A program made the translations under genes and the position numbers. Positions 1-6,855 of a stretch of 64,000 nt of DNA are shown here, piece by piece. Below the pieces are notes generated by a model. The model saw only the letters and a list, made by a program, of their open reading frames with translations. It was not told the DNA's origin and did no database searches. The DNA is from RUG11551 sp045586185. Its GTDB lineage: Bacteria > Planctomycetota > Planctomycetia > Pirellulales > Thermoguttaceae. The stretch covers positions 27,980 to 91,979 of the forward strand of contig JAZMZV010000142.1 of NCBI GenBank assembly GCA_045586185.1, given 5' to 3'. The first letter of the stretch is position 1. Each line of letters opens with the position of its first letter.

Positions 1-50
1 GCCTAAGCGTAACTTCGTTCGCTGCGCTCACTCCGTTACCGCCTTTCATT
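1..50. repeat. Inverted copy of the 4413-4462 repeat
   Basis: Read on the minus strand this segment is nearly the same as 4413-4462: both contain AATGAAAGGCGGTAACGGAG followed by a GAACG/GTGAGC-rich stretch and AGTTACGCTT. The two copies point towards each other and bracket the NPCBM and GH43-GH10 genes. The repeat starts at the window edge and may continue. No transposase is visible. It runs into the stop codon of the gene at 46-1137. Confidence 0.7.
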
Positions 51-1137
51 TTTTTGCCTCCACCTTCATCTCACCCCAGATGGCGCGGTCGTCAACGGGG
101 GAATCGTCGGCGAAATCGACAACCAGGTCAAGGCGTTTCTTGCCGTTCAGGGGGATGTCAATTTTAACCGGAGCGTCCGTTGCCGACAGCGTCCACGTTC
201 CAGCCAACGCGCCATCGGTAAAAATGCGAAACCGCACAGACCCGGTTTTGACTCCGTACGGTCGAGCGACATACCCGGTCAGATGAACGTCCGGCATTGG
301 GAGGATTTTATTTAAAAGCAAGTTTCCCAAATCGGTTAACTTAAACGTCAGTCGGGACGACGCGGCAACGCCGAACCCGTGCAGATAATATTGACCTGTA
401 TTGGCGCGAAGCCGTCCGCCGTTGACGTCTGCGTTGTCGCGATGCGACTTCGACGGAGCAGACCAGAACGGAATCTGCGCCGTCTGCGCCGGACCAAGCT
501 CGTCCAGCCATCCGACGTTAACCGGAGGAAGCGCTGTTACAATTTCCGACTCGTCAAACTCGTACGTCGTTTCGCTCCACGGGAACTTGACTGTAACAAC
601 CCCGTTTTCCGTTTTCATCGAATTCGCAAAAAAAATCGCCCCGTCTTGAGTCGTAAAGACCCAACGATGATAATTGATAAAAAATACCTTCTTATTAAAA
701 ATCAGCGCTCTGATTTGTACGACGGGAAGCGTCTGATCGTCATGATGCGTAGTAGAATGGTATTTTAATACGAATCCGTCCAATCCCTGAAAAAAACCAG
801 AATAGCTTTTTCCAGCAGCGTCAATTATCAAGTCGGTTGGGCTGGCTTTACGCATATCCCGATTCACCAGAACCTCTTCCGCTACGTCCGGAACGGGTCG
901 AGAGAAAACGATTCCCGCCAACGAGGAATAGGGAATCGTCATCTGTTCCGGCTTGGACAGACGCGTCAGCTGAACATTCTCTCTTGTCAAGCTGGTTACG
1001 GCGCACGGTATAACGGTACCGTCCATCAGAACGACCAGGTGCGGAAGATGACGGCTAAAGGACTGAGCCTGCGCCGGCGCGCCGACGCCAAACAGCGCGA
1101 CACTCGCGAACGTCAACAGTAAGATTATTCTCCTCAT
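46..1137 (-). CDS. Secreted NPCBM/NEW2-domain protein
   Basis: A secreted protein of about 363 residues with a putative carbohydrate-binding module. From the ATG at 1137 the N-terminus is a clear signal peptide (MRRIILLL...APAQA). An upstream in-frame start at 1197 would add 20 residues before the signal peptide and is unlikely. The middle is beta-rich and unassigned. The last 155 residues match the NPCBM pattern: a WSAPSKSH start, HGFGVAASSRLTFKL (family: HG.GVHA.S.L.Y.L), RFRIFTDG, and LVVDFADD followed by DRAIWGE. NPCBM domains are common in planctomycete secreted proteins and are thought to bind sugars. No catalytic domain is seen. Its neighbour, the GH43-GH10 enzyme, suggests a polysaccharide-related role. 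The signal peptide and domain are seen; sugar binding is inferred. Confidence 0.85.
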   Translation of the reverse strand: MRRIILLLTFASVALFGVGAPAQAQSFSRHLPHLVVLMDGTVIPCAVTSLTRENVQLTRLSKPEQMTIPYSSLAGIVFSRPVPDVAEEVLVNRDMRKASPTDLIIDAAGKSYSGFFQGLDGFVLKYHSTTHHDDQTLPVVQIRALIFNKKVFFINYHRWVFTTQDGAIFFANSMKTENGVVTVKFPWSETTYEFDESEIVTALPPVNVGWLDELGPAQTAQIPFWSAPSKSHRDNADVNGGRLRANTGQYYLHGFGVAASSRLTFKLTDLGNLLLNKILPMPDVHLTGYVARPYGVKTGSVRFRIFTDGALAGTWTLSATDAPVKIDIPLNGKKRLDLVVDFADDSPVDDRAIWGEMKVEAKK

Positions 1138-1188
1138 ATACGTAATTGTATTAATTATCGGACAATTCGCAAGGCGGGAGGGGAAGCC

Positions 1189-1251
1189 AATTAGCAATTA
1201 GCAATTAGCAATTAATAATTCGGAATTCGGAATGCGGAATTAGGAATTAGG
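1189..1251. repeat. Heptanucleotide tandem repeat, nine AATTNNN units
   Basis: Nine consecutive units in perfect 7-nt register: three AATTAGC, AATTAAT, two AATTCGG, AATGCGG, two AATTAGG. It lies between the NPCBM gene start and a hairpin at 1250-1268. The same 7-nt periodicity with other unit sequences recurs throughout the window. Confidence 0.85.
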
Positions 1252-1268
1252 CGAGGCTGCGCCTCGCC
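1250..1268. repeat. GC-rich hairpin flanking 140-bp repeat copy 1
   Basis: A perfect 8-bp stem GGCGAGGC/GCCTCGCC with a TGC loop, two bases from the 140-bp repeat. The other two repeat copies have a hairpin at the same end with an unrelated stem sequence. Confidence 0.8.
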
Positions 1269-1270
1269 GC

Positions 1271-1412
1271 CTTGAAAAAACTTTCGGTCGCCAGCAAGCT
1301 GGCTCCCTTTTAGGGAAGTTTTTTCAAGTTTAATTAAAGAGGGGAAAACCTTTTTTGAAAAAAAGGTTCTTCCCCTCAAACTCCCCTTTCCAAAAAACTT
1401 TAGTAAGGGGAG
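1271..1412 (+). repeat. 140-bp triple-palindrome repeat, copy 1
   Basis: Dispersed repeat, also at 6620-6760 and inverted at 10912-11051. It holds three palindromes: an outer CTTGAAAAAACTT/AAGTTTTTTCAAG arm pair enclosing GCCAGCAAGCTGGC, then GGGGAAAACC.../...GGTTCTTCCCC, then CTCCCCTT.../...AAGGGGAG. Copies are nearly identical. No coding potential or transposase is seen. It lies downstream of the GH43-GH10 gene and could form strong RNA structure or be a mobilised non-coding element. Confidence 0.9.
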
Positions 1413-1434
1413 AATATAAAGTAAGAACGTTGTT

Positions 1435-1479
1435 AACCAATCGGCGAAAATCCGTCTAATCCGTAAAATCCGTGTGCGG
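1435..1479 (+). repeat. ATCCGT-module repeat, copy 1
   Basis: AACCAATCGGCGAAA followed by three ATCCGT hexamers spaced about 9 bp apart and GTGCGG. The second copy is at 6784-6828. Both lie 24-27 bp downstream of a minus-strand stop codon and next to the 140-bp repeat. Confidence 0.8.
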
Positions 1480-1503
1480 ACGACCTGCACATAACCTTCG
1501 TTA

Positions 1504-4107
1504 CTAATCACTAATTACCCGATAAAACGCCGGTTTGGGGTTGTTGTCCCGGTCGAACAAAAGTGGGTAGTCTTTTCTCCCGCGGCGGGGAAATCCCGAC
1601 AGCCAGGAGTAGCGGTCGGACGCGCCCCAGAATGTAACAGCAGTAATCTTGTCGGCGTTTTTAACCAGAACGGCAAACGCCTTCGCGTAGGCGTCCGCCT
1701 GCTTTTGAGCGATTTCCGGCGTGTACTCGTGTTCCTGACGCGCCTGATTCTGTCGTAACGCGTCGGGGCCGTGGTAGTTGGAATACGTCGTCATGTCAAG
1801 TTCCGTAATCTGAACTTCCAAGCCCAGCTCGGTAAAGGCGTCAATTGACTTTTGCAGTTCTTCCGGGCTGAAACTCTCGATATTCCAGTGCGCCTGCATG
1901 CCGACGCCGTCAATGGGAACGCCGGCGTCGATAAGCGATTTGAGCATCTTCACCGCCCGGGCGCGTTTGCCGGGATTGATCAGATTGTAATCGTTATAGA
2001 ACAGTTTAATATTCGGGTCGATTTTATGCGCCGTTCGGAACGCTTGAGCGATAAAGTCTTCCCCGCATATTTCGTACCATGGGCTATGCTTTCGATAAAC
2101 GTCGTCGCCCCAGTCCGCCAGCGCCTCGTTGACAACGTCCCAGCAGTACACCTTGCCCTTGAAATGCGTCAGAACCTTTGTCATGTACTCTTCCATGCGC
2201 TCATAGAGGGCTTCCTTTGTCAGCCGCTGTCCGTTCTCATCCTGGAAGAACGACTGCGGGGTTTGGCTGTGCCAGACGAGCGTATGCCCGCGCATTTTCA
2301 TGCCGTGTTCCTGAGCGAACGCAACCAGCGCGTCCGCCTGATCGAAACTGTAGTTCCCGTCCGGACGGTAAATCGCTTCCGGCTTCATGCAGTTTTCAGC
2401 GGTGAGGCTGTTGAACTGCCGAGCGATATGCGCCGACAATTCTGGATTGCGAAACTGGAACGGCGTTACAGCGCAGCCGACGTCGAACTTCCCGGCAAAC
2501 TTGTCCTTAAGCGTTTGGACGGCTGAGAAATCTTCCGCCGCTGCGTCCAGACCGACTCGATACCAGTCAAAGTCCGCCGTTCCGCCGGGCGTTTGAGTAG
2601 AGAAATAAAACAGACCGAATCGGTATCCCATAAAATGCGGGAGCGTATAGGACATTTTCAATTCTTCCGGAACGGTCGTCCAGGACGAACCGTCGAGCGA
2701 ATAGCTGAATCGGGCGCTGTCCGTTTGAGCGCGGAAATCGCAGGAGATTTTCAGATAAACGACATTCTCGTCAAACTCCCGGACGACCGTTTCGACCTTC
2801 TGTCCGTTGTTGCGTCTGTCGTTTAGGACGGTAACCAGCTTGTTCTTCCCGCCGTCTTTTTTAACGCTGATAAACCCATAGAACCGTTGCAGCGCGACCA
2901 GACCCGCGTAGTCGCCGTCGCGAAGGGCAGAACAATCCAGCTTGACAACCGCGGCGCAGGTTGGTCCGAACGTCCGCTGCGTGAGCGTGTTGCGCGCTTG
3001 CGTTACGTCGCTGTCAACGCGGCTGGTTTTAAGGCGAAGCCAGCCTTCCCGTTCGGTCAGCGACCAGTCGTCCAGAACCGGGTTGTGATTCCACTGCCAG
3101 GCGGGATTGAGCGCTGGGGAATTGAACTCGTCGCTTGTAACAATATCCGGAATCTGACTGTTATGGGCGGGCAAAGAATCGATTTTCTCCGGGACTTTGC
3201 CGTCGACGCCCAAAACGGGCCAGCCGTCCACCCATTCTACCGGCATGACGTAAGGCATACGTCCGACCGCGCCGGCGTCACGGAAAAGAACCGCCATCCA
3301 TTTGCCGTCCGGCGTGTCGAAAATGCCGCCTTGAGCGATGCCGCGATCGTGCATGCAGACGCGGGTTTCGTACGGTCCGGTAATTTTATCGGCGCGAGAA
3401 ACGACTTCCGTTCTCATGTCGCCGCCAGGCCAGGTTATGTTGAACAGATAATACTTTCCGTTTACTTTGAACATTTGCGAGCCTTCGCCCAGCCCGCCGC
3501 GGCCGTTGGCGGCTCGGCAGACGTCGCGAATAATCGGCTGGTCAACGCCGCCGTCCAGAACGCCGGAGCAGTCCGGCTTGAGTTCCCGAATCCGAATCGT
3601 CCCGGCGCCGTAAATCATATAGACGCGCCCGTCGTCGTCAAAAAACAGGGACGAATCGTGCAGCATGGGGTCAAAGGACTTCATTTCCCATTTGCCGGAC
3701 AGGGGGTCGTCGGTTGTAAAGACGTACGTCTTGCGCGTTGTTACAGCAAAGGTCGAGACGTAAAACTTGCCGTCGTGAAACCGCAGACTGCTTGCCCACG
3801 TTCCGCGCCCGTACTCGTTTTTCCCGTTGTTGAGGTTGAGCGAATCCATATCCGCCAGGTTCCCGTGCGCGTACGACGCCAGTTTCCAGTTGACCAAGTC
3901 CTTGGAATAGTAAATCGGCAGTCCGGGCGACAGGTGCATGGTCGTCGAACTCATATAGTACGTATCGCCGACGCGAAGAACGGACGTGTCAGGCACGTCC
4001 GCCCAGATAATCGGATTGGTCTGCTGAACGCGTTCCGGCTCTTGAGCGAACGCCGTCTGAACGAACAAACCCGCCAAAAGAGCGGCAAAAATCAGGATTC
4101 TTTTCAT
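1504..4107 (-). CDS. Secreted GH43-GH10 fusion (beta-xylosidase + endo-xylanase)
   Basis: A secreted bifunctional xylan-degrading enzyme. The start at 4107 gives the signal peptide MKRILIFAALLAGLFVQTAFA; an upstream in-frame start at 4158 precedes it by 17 residues and is unlikely. Residues about 30-315 are a GH43 five-bladed propeller with the expected acidic motifs: WADVPD, HDSSLFFDDDG, and GEGSQMF carrying the general acid. Residues about 325-540 look like the concanavalin-type domain usual after such GH43 domains. Residues about 555-867 are a complete GH10 barrel with acid/base Glu661 in WDVVNEA and nucleophile Glu769 in ITELD. GH10 cuts the xylan backbone and GH43 removes xylose or arabinose, so the fusion could take xylan to monomers outside the cell. 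Family assignment is strong; exact substrate is inferred. Confidence 0.93.
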   Translation of the reverse strand: MKRILIFAALLAGLFVQTAFAQEPERVQQTNPIIWADVPDTSVLRVGDTYYMSSTTMHLSPGLPIYYSKDLVNWKLASYAHGNLADMDSLNLNNGKNEYGRGTWASSLRFHDGKFYVSTFAVTTRKTYVFTTDDPLSGKWEMKSFDPMLHDSSLFFDDDGRVYMIYGAGTIRIRELKPDCSGVLDGGVDQPIIRDVCRAANGRGGLGEGSQMFKVNGKYYLFNITWPGGDMRTEVVSRADKITGPYETRVCMHDRGIAQGGIFDTPDGKWMAVLFRDAGAVGRMPYVMPVEWVDGWPVLGVDGKVPEKIDSLPAHNSQIPDIVTSDEFNSPALNPAWQWNHNPVLDDWSLTEREGWLRLKTSRVDSDVTQARNTLTQRTFGPTCAAVVKLDCSALRDGDYAGLVALQRFYGFISVKKDGGKNKLVTVLNDRRNNGQKVETVVREFDENVVYLKISCDFRAQTDSARFSYSLDGSSWTTVPEELKMSYTLPHFMGYRFGLFYFSTQTPGGTADFDWYRVGLDAAAEDFSAVQTLKDKFAGKFDVGCAVTPFQFRNPELSAHIARQFNSLTAENCMKPEAIYRPDGNYSFDQADALVAFAQEHGMKMRGHTLVWHSQTPQSFFQDENGQRLTKEALYERMEEYMTKVLTHFKGKVYCWDVVNEALADWGDDVYRKHSPWYEICGEDFIAQAFRTAHKIDPNIKLFYNDYNLINPGKRARAVKMLKSLIDAGVPIDGVGMQAHWNIESFSPEELQKSIDAFTELGLEVQITELDMTTYSNYHGPDALRQNQARQEHEYTPEIAQKQADAYAKAFAVLVKNADKITAVTFWGASDRYSWLSGFPRRGRKDYPLLFDRDNNPKPAFYRVISD

Positions 4108-4628
4108 GATAGCTTTTGATATGGGGGGAAGTAAAGGAAACGGGATAAAACGCAACATTTTAACGTTTATTTTTCGATTATACCAAGACGTAAAACAGAT
4201 TGCAATGCACTATTGCGTAAAATTTGTTGTCTTTTTGCAATTAAGATGAGCGCTTGCTCGGGGAATGCGGCGCCCCTAGGCGCCGCCTTGTCCAAAGTCC
4301 CGCTGAAATACAATGTCGTAGCCGAAAACGATTCCGGGTCGCGGACGAGGTCCGCAAAAGATTTTAAGCCGCAAAGAACGCAAAGGACGCAAAGTAATGG
4401 ATGACGGTAACGAATTTAATGAAAGGCGGTAACGGAGCGAACGCAGTGAGCGTAGTTACGCTTTGTTCGAATCGTGCATACCAAATCGACGAAGCCGAAA
4501 ACGATTCTGGATCGCGGATAAAATCCGCCGAAGAAATTTAAAAACACGAAAAGGCGACGACGGAAGTGTTGCCACTCCAAAGCTTGATACCAATAACGTG
4601 TTAGCCGTACGATAATACAAACTTGTCC
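4108..4628. other. Non-coding spacer rich in palindromes and short repeats
   Basis: No gene seen. It holds: a GCGGCGCC/GGCGCCGC hairpin with CCTA loop at 4269-4288, the same stem as at 11201-11220; two diverged copies of a GAAAACGATTC-containing repeat near 4325 and 4496; a GCAAAGAACGCAAAG-type repeat near 4370; and the inverted repeat at 4413-4462. The 62-codon ORF in this region has no family resemblance. Confidence 0.6.
4413..4462. repeat. Inverted copy of the 1-50 repeat
   Basis: Contains AATGAAAGGCGGTAACGGAG and AGTTACGCTT, matching the complement of 1-50 with a few changes in the middle where GAACG and GTGAGC blocks are exchanged. With the copy at 1-50 it brackets two secreted-protein genes. 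Confidence 0.7.
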
Positions 4629-6350
4629 CTATTTCCTATGCCACCACGCCCTTGAAAACCACGGAACAGGACAGTCCTTAAATGCTTCTTGTCCAATCTT
4701 CCTCACGCTTCTGGGAATTACCACGGATGTTAAGGAACTACAACCACTGAACGCCCCGTCTCCAATCTCCGTTACGCCTTCGGGAATTACCATGGATGTT
4801 AAGGAGCTACAATTAATAAATGCAAAGCCTCCAATCTCCGTTACGCCTTCGGGAATTGCCACGAATGTTAAGTATCTACAATTCCGGAACGCACCCTCTC
4901 CAATCTCCGTTACGCTTTTGGGAATTACCACAGATGTTAAGGAACTACAATCACGGAACGCATCGACTCCAATCTCTGTTACGCCTTTAGGAATATGATA
5001 TGTCTTTGCAGATGCAAGGCAAGCTACCAACTTTTTCCCATCTTTTGTCAGCAAGCCGACGCCATCGCGTTTGAAATATGGATGTGAAGAAGAAATCATC
5101 CATTTCTTCAATGCTGTACAGTGTATAAATGCTGATGGTTTAATTATTCTTACGCTATCGGGAATTATCACAGACGTTAAGGAACTACAATGACAGAATG
5201 CTCCTTGTTCAATCTTCTTTACGCCTTTTGGAATTACCACGGATATTAAGGAACTACATTGACGAAAAGCCCATTCCCCAATCACTGTCGTACTCTCGGG
5301 AATTACGACTTCAGTTTCTTTTCCGATGAATTCTATGATTTTTGTCTCGTTCCATTTGAAAGAAGAGCGACTGGTTGGGGAGAGTTTTTTATCCTGAATC
5401 GGCTGACTCTGTTCGATTTGAGCCGGTGGAACGGTTGTATTCTTATTCTCAATTGTCGGTTTTTGATAATCTTTGTCCTGAGAGATTTCCGACCACTTGG
5501 CAATGGAGTCCCCGTATGAAACAAACACATCGCCAGTTGCCAACGGCGACACGTCGTCTGTTTCCAATGGCCACGTTATCGCTACATACGGCAAATGAAT
5601 ATCGCCTTCGATCTTATAGAACGGCGTCTGCTCCTTGCCCAGTTCCATGGCGGTTTTCTCGATATTGCTGCTGATATAGCTGACGATCTGCAAAACGCTG
5701 GTACAGCGTATATTCATTGCGTCGAGAAGGTGCGCGGTAAACAGACCGTGCTGGCGAGCGTCCCATTCGTACGCGCTCTGCCCTTCTTTGCAGGAGTTGA
5801 GAATCGCTACGTTGGACTGAAAATTCGGAATCTGCGTTTTTCTTCTAAAAACGATGTCTCGAGCAGCGTTTTCCATGCTCGCTTTGTCGGAAGCGGTAAG
5901 CGTTTCCGCCTCGCCCCGGTCGTGAATCGTCTGGCAACAGTCCAGAATCAAACACGTATTTTTCGCATGAATATTAGCAAGAAGTTCCTGAAGTTCGTCA
6001 AAGGGCAGTCCCTGACGTTCCGCTCTGGCTGTCATAACGTCCAGCGGGCAGAGATACCGTTTGCCGTTACGGAACAAACCGTGTCCCCAAAAGCCGAAAA
6101 TAAACAGGTCGAGTTCCTGATTCGCCAGTTTTTCTAAATGATCCTCTATAATATAGCGGTTCGTCGGCTTGAACAGACCCGGTCTGGCGTCGGTTAAGAG
6201 CATAACCTCGTTGTCTGAAAAACAGTAGTTCTGCCTGAGCGAGTTCGCCACCGCTTCCGCATCCTGACGGGCGTACTTCAATCCCGGTAAAATCTGGTAT
6301 TCGTTGATTCCGATTAGCAAAGCCTGCTTTTTCATGGGGGAGTCTGACAT
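4629..6350 (-). CDS. Caspase-family (C14) peptidase with BspA-type leucine-rich repeats
   Basis: Residues 1-260 form a caspase/metacaspase-like p20 domain: ALLIGINEY, catalytic His90 in GFWGHG, and catalytic Cys139 in LILDCCQ, so the dyad is intact. Residues about 335-560 are tandem 23-residue BspA-like repeats (VIP.GVTEIG..AF..CSSLTS). A 69-bp periodicity is obvious in the DNA from 4700 to 5000. No signal peptide is seen, so the protein is probably cytoplasmic. The start at 6350 has GGAG 11 bases upstream; a second Met six codons in is possible. Caspase homologues with repeat domains are usually signalling or conflict proteins. What it cleaves is not visible, and it sits alone between two secreted glycosidase genes. 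Confidence 0.88.
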   Translation of the reverse strand: MSDSPMKKQALLIGINEYQILPGLKYARQDAEAVANSLRQNYCFSDNEVMLLTDARPGLFKPTNRYIIEDHLEKLANQELDLFIFGFWGHGLFRNGKRYLCPLDVMTARAERQGLPFDELQELLANIHAKNTCLILDCCQTIHDRGEAETLTASDKASMENAARDIVFRRKTQIPNFQSNVAILNSCKEGQSAYEWDARQHGLFTAHLLDAMNIRCTSVLQIVSYISSNIEKTAMELGKEQTPFYKIEGDIHLPYVAITWPLETDDVSPLATGDVFVSYGDSIAKWSEISQDKDYQKPTIENKNTTVPPAQIEQSQPIQDKKLSPTSRSSFKWNETKIIEFIGKETEVVIPESTTVIGEWAFRQCSSLISVVIPKGVKKIEQGAFCHCSSLTSVIIPDSVRIIKPSAFIHCTALKKWMISSSHPYFKRDGVGLLTKDGKKLVACLASAKTYHIPKGVTEIGVDAFRDCSSLTSVVIPKSVTEIGEGAFRNCRYLTFVAIPEGVTEIGGFAFINCSSLTSMVIPEGVTEIGDGAFSGCSSLTSVVIPRSVRKIGQEAFKDCPVPWFSRAWWHRK

Positions 6351-6474
6351 GGGAATATAATCTCCAAAAGAATAATTTTTATATATGATAATTATAACAA
6401 AGAATTGTGAAAACTGTAACAGGGGGGAGGAGGAAAAAAGAGCGACGTTAATTTTTCTTGTATCGCTTCAGTAA

Positions 6475-6515
6475 CATTTCCTCCCGTCCCCCAAAATGGA
6501 GGACGAGAGGAAATG
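6475..6515. repeat. 15-bp-stem hairpin
   Basis: CATTTCCTCCCGTCC (6475-6489) pairs with GGACGAGAGGAAATG (6501-6515) with a single mismatch, loop of 11. It lies in the 505-bp spacer between the 1279-residue protein (ends 6856) and the caspase start. No T-run follows, so it is not a typical terminator. Confidence 0.6.
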
Positions 6516-6553
6516 TGTGTTTGACGATATTTGTTCTTTTTGTATTCCGGTTT

Positions 6554-6600
6554 CTGTGGGTTTCACCCACGGCTATTAATATTGAACCGCTACGCGGTTC
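6554..6600 (-). repeat. Double-hairpin repeat, copy A
   Basis: Two adjacent palindromes, TGTGGGTTTCACCCACGG then ATTGAACCGCTACGCGGTTC, joined by CTATTAAT. One of five copies in the window. Here it directly abuts a GCAGGC/GCCTGC hairpin and then the 140-bp repeat. Confidence 0.85.
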
Positions 6601-6603
6601 TTT

Positions 6604-6618
6604 GCAGGCGTTGCCTGC
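6604..6618. repeat. GC-rich hairpin flanking 140-bp repeat copy 2
   Basis: Stem GCAGGC/GCCTGC with a GTT loop, one base from the 140-bp repeat. The stem sequence differs from those beside copies 1 and 3. Confidence 0.75.
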
Positions 6619-6619
6619 G

Positions 6620-6760
6620 CTTGAAAAAACTTAGGTCGCCAGCAAGCTGGCTCCCTTTTTAGGGAAGTTTTTTCAAGTTTAATTAAGAGGGGAAAACCTT
6701 TTTTGAAAAAAAGGTTCTTCCCCTCAAACTCCCCTTTCCAAAAAACTTTAGTAAGGGGAG
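6620..6760 (+). repeat. 140-bp triple-palindrome repeat, copy 2
   Basis: Near-identical to 1271-1412, with the same three palindromes in the same order, followed by the ATCCGT module. Together with copy A of the double-hairpin repeat it accounts for most of the spacer at 6351-6855; no gene is seen there. Confidence 0.9.
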
Positions 6761-6783
6761 AAAAGCAGTAAAGGACGACGAAT

Positions 6784-6828
6784 AACCAATCGGCGAAAAT
6801 CCGCCTAATCCGTCAAATCCGTGTGCGG
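6784..6828 (+). repeat. ATCCGT-module repeat, copy 2
   Basis: Same as 1435-1479 with few changes: AACCAATCGGCGAAA, three ATCCGN hexamers and GTGCGG. It begins 27 bp beyond the stop codon of the minus-strand gene at 6856. Confidence 0.8.
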
Positions 6829-6855
6829 GTTGCCCCGCGCATAACGCCGACCGCG

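Noticed and set aside
1212..1511. 99-codon minus-strand ORF and similar ORFs at 6683-7027 and 10763-11296
   Set aside because: They translate the 140-bp dispersed repeat (shared peptide KFFGKGSLRGRTFFSKK) in the copies; no evidence of expression or a family.
2887..4119. 410-codon plus-strand ORF
   Set aside because: It lies antisense within the GH43-GH10 gene, whose domains and catalytic residues are clear. The product is Arg/Val/Ala-rich with no recognisable domain.
4700..5000. 69-bp direct repeats suggesting a satellite
   Set aside because: They are in frame and encode BspA-type leucine-rich repeats of the caspase-like protein.
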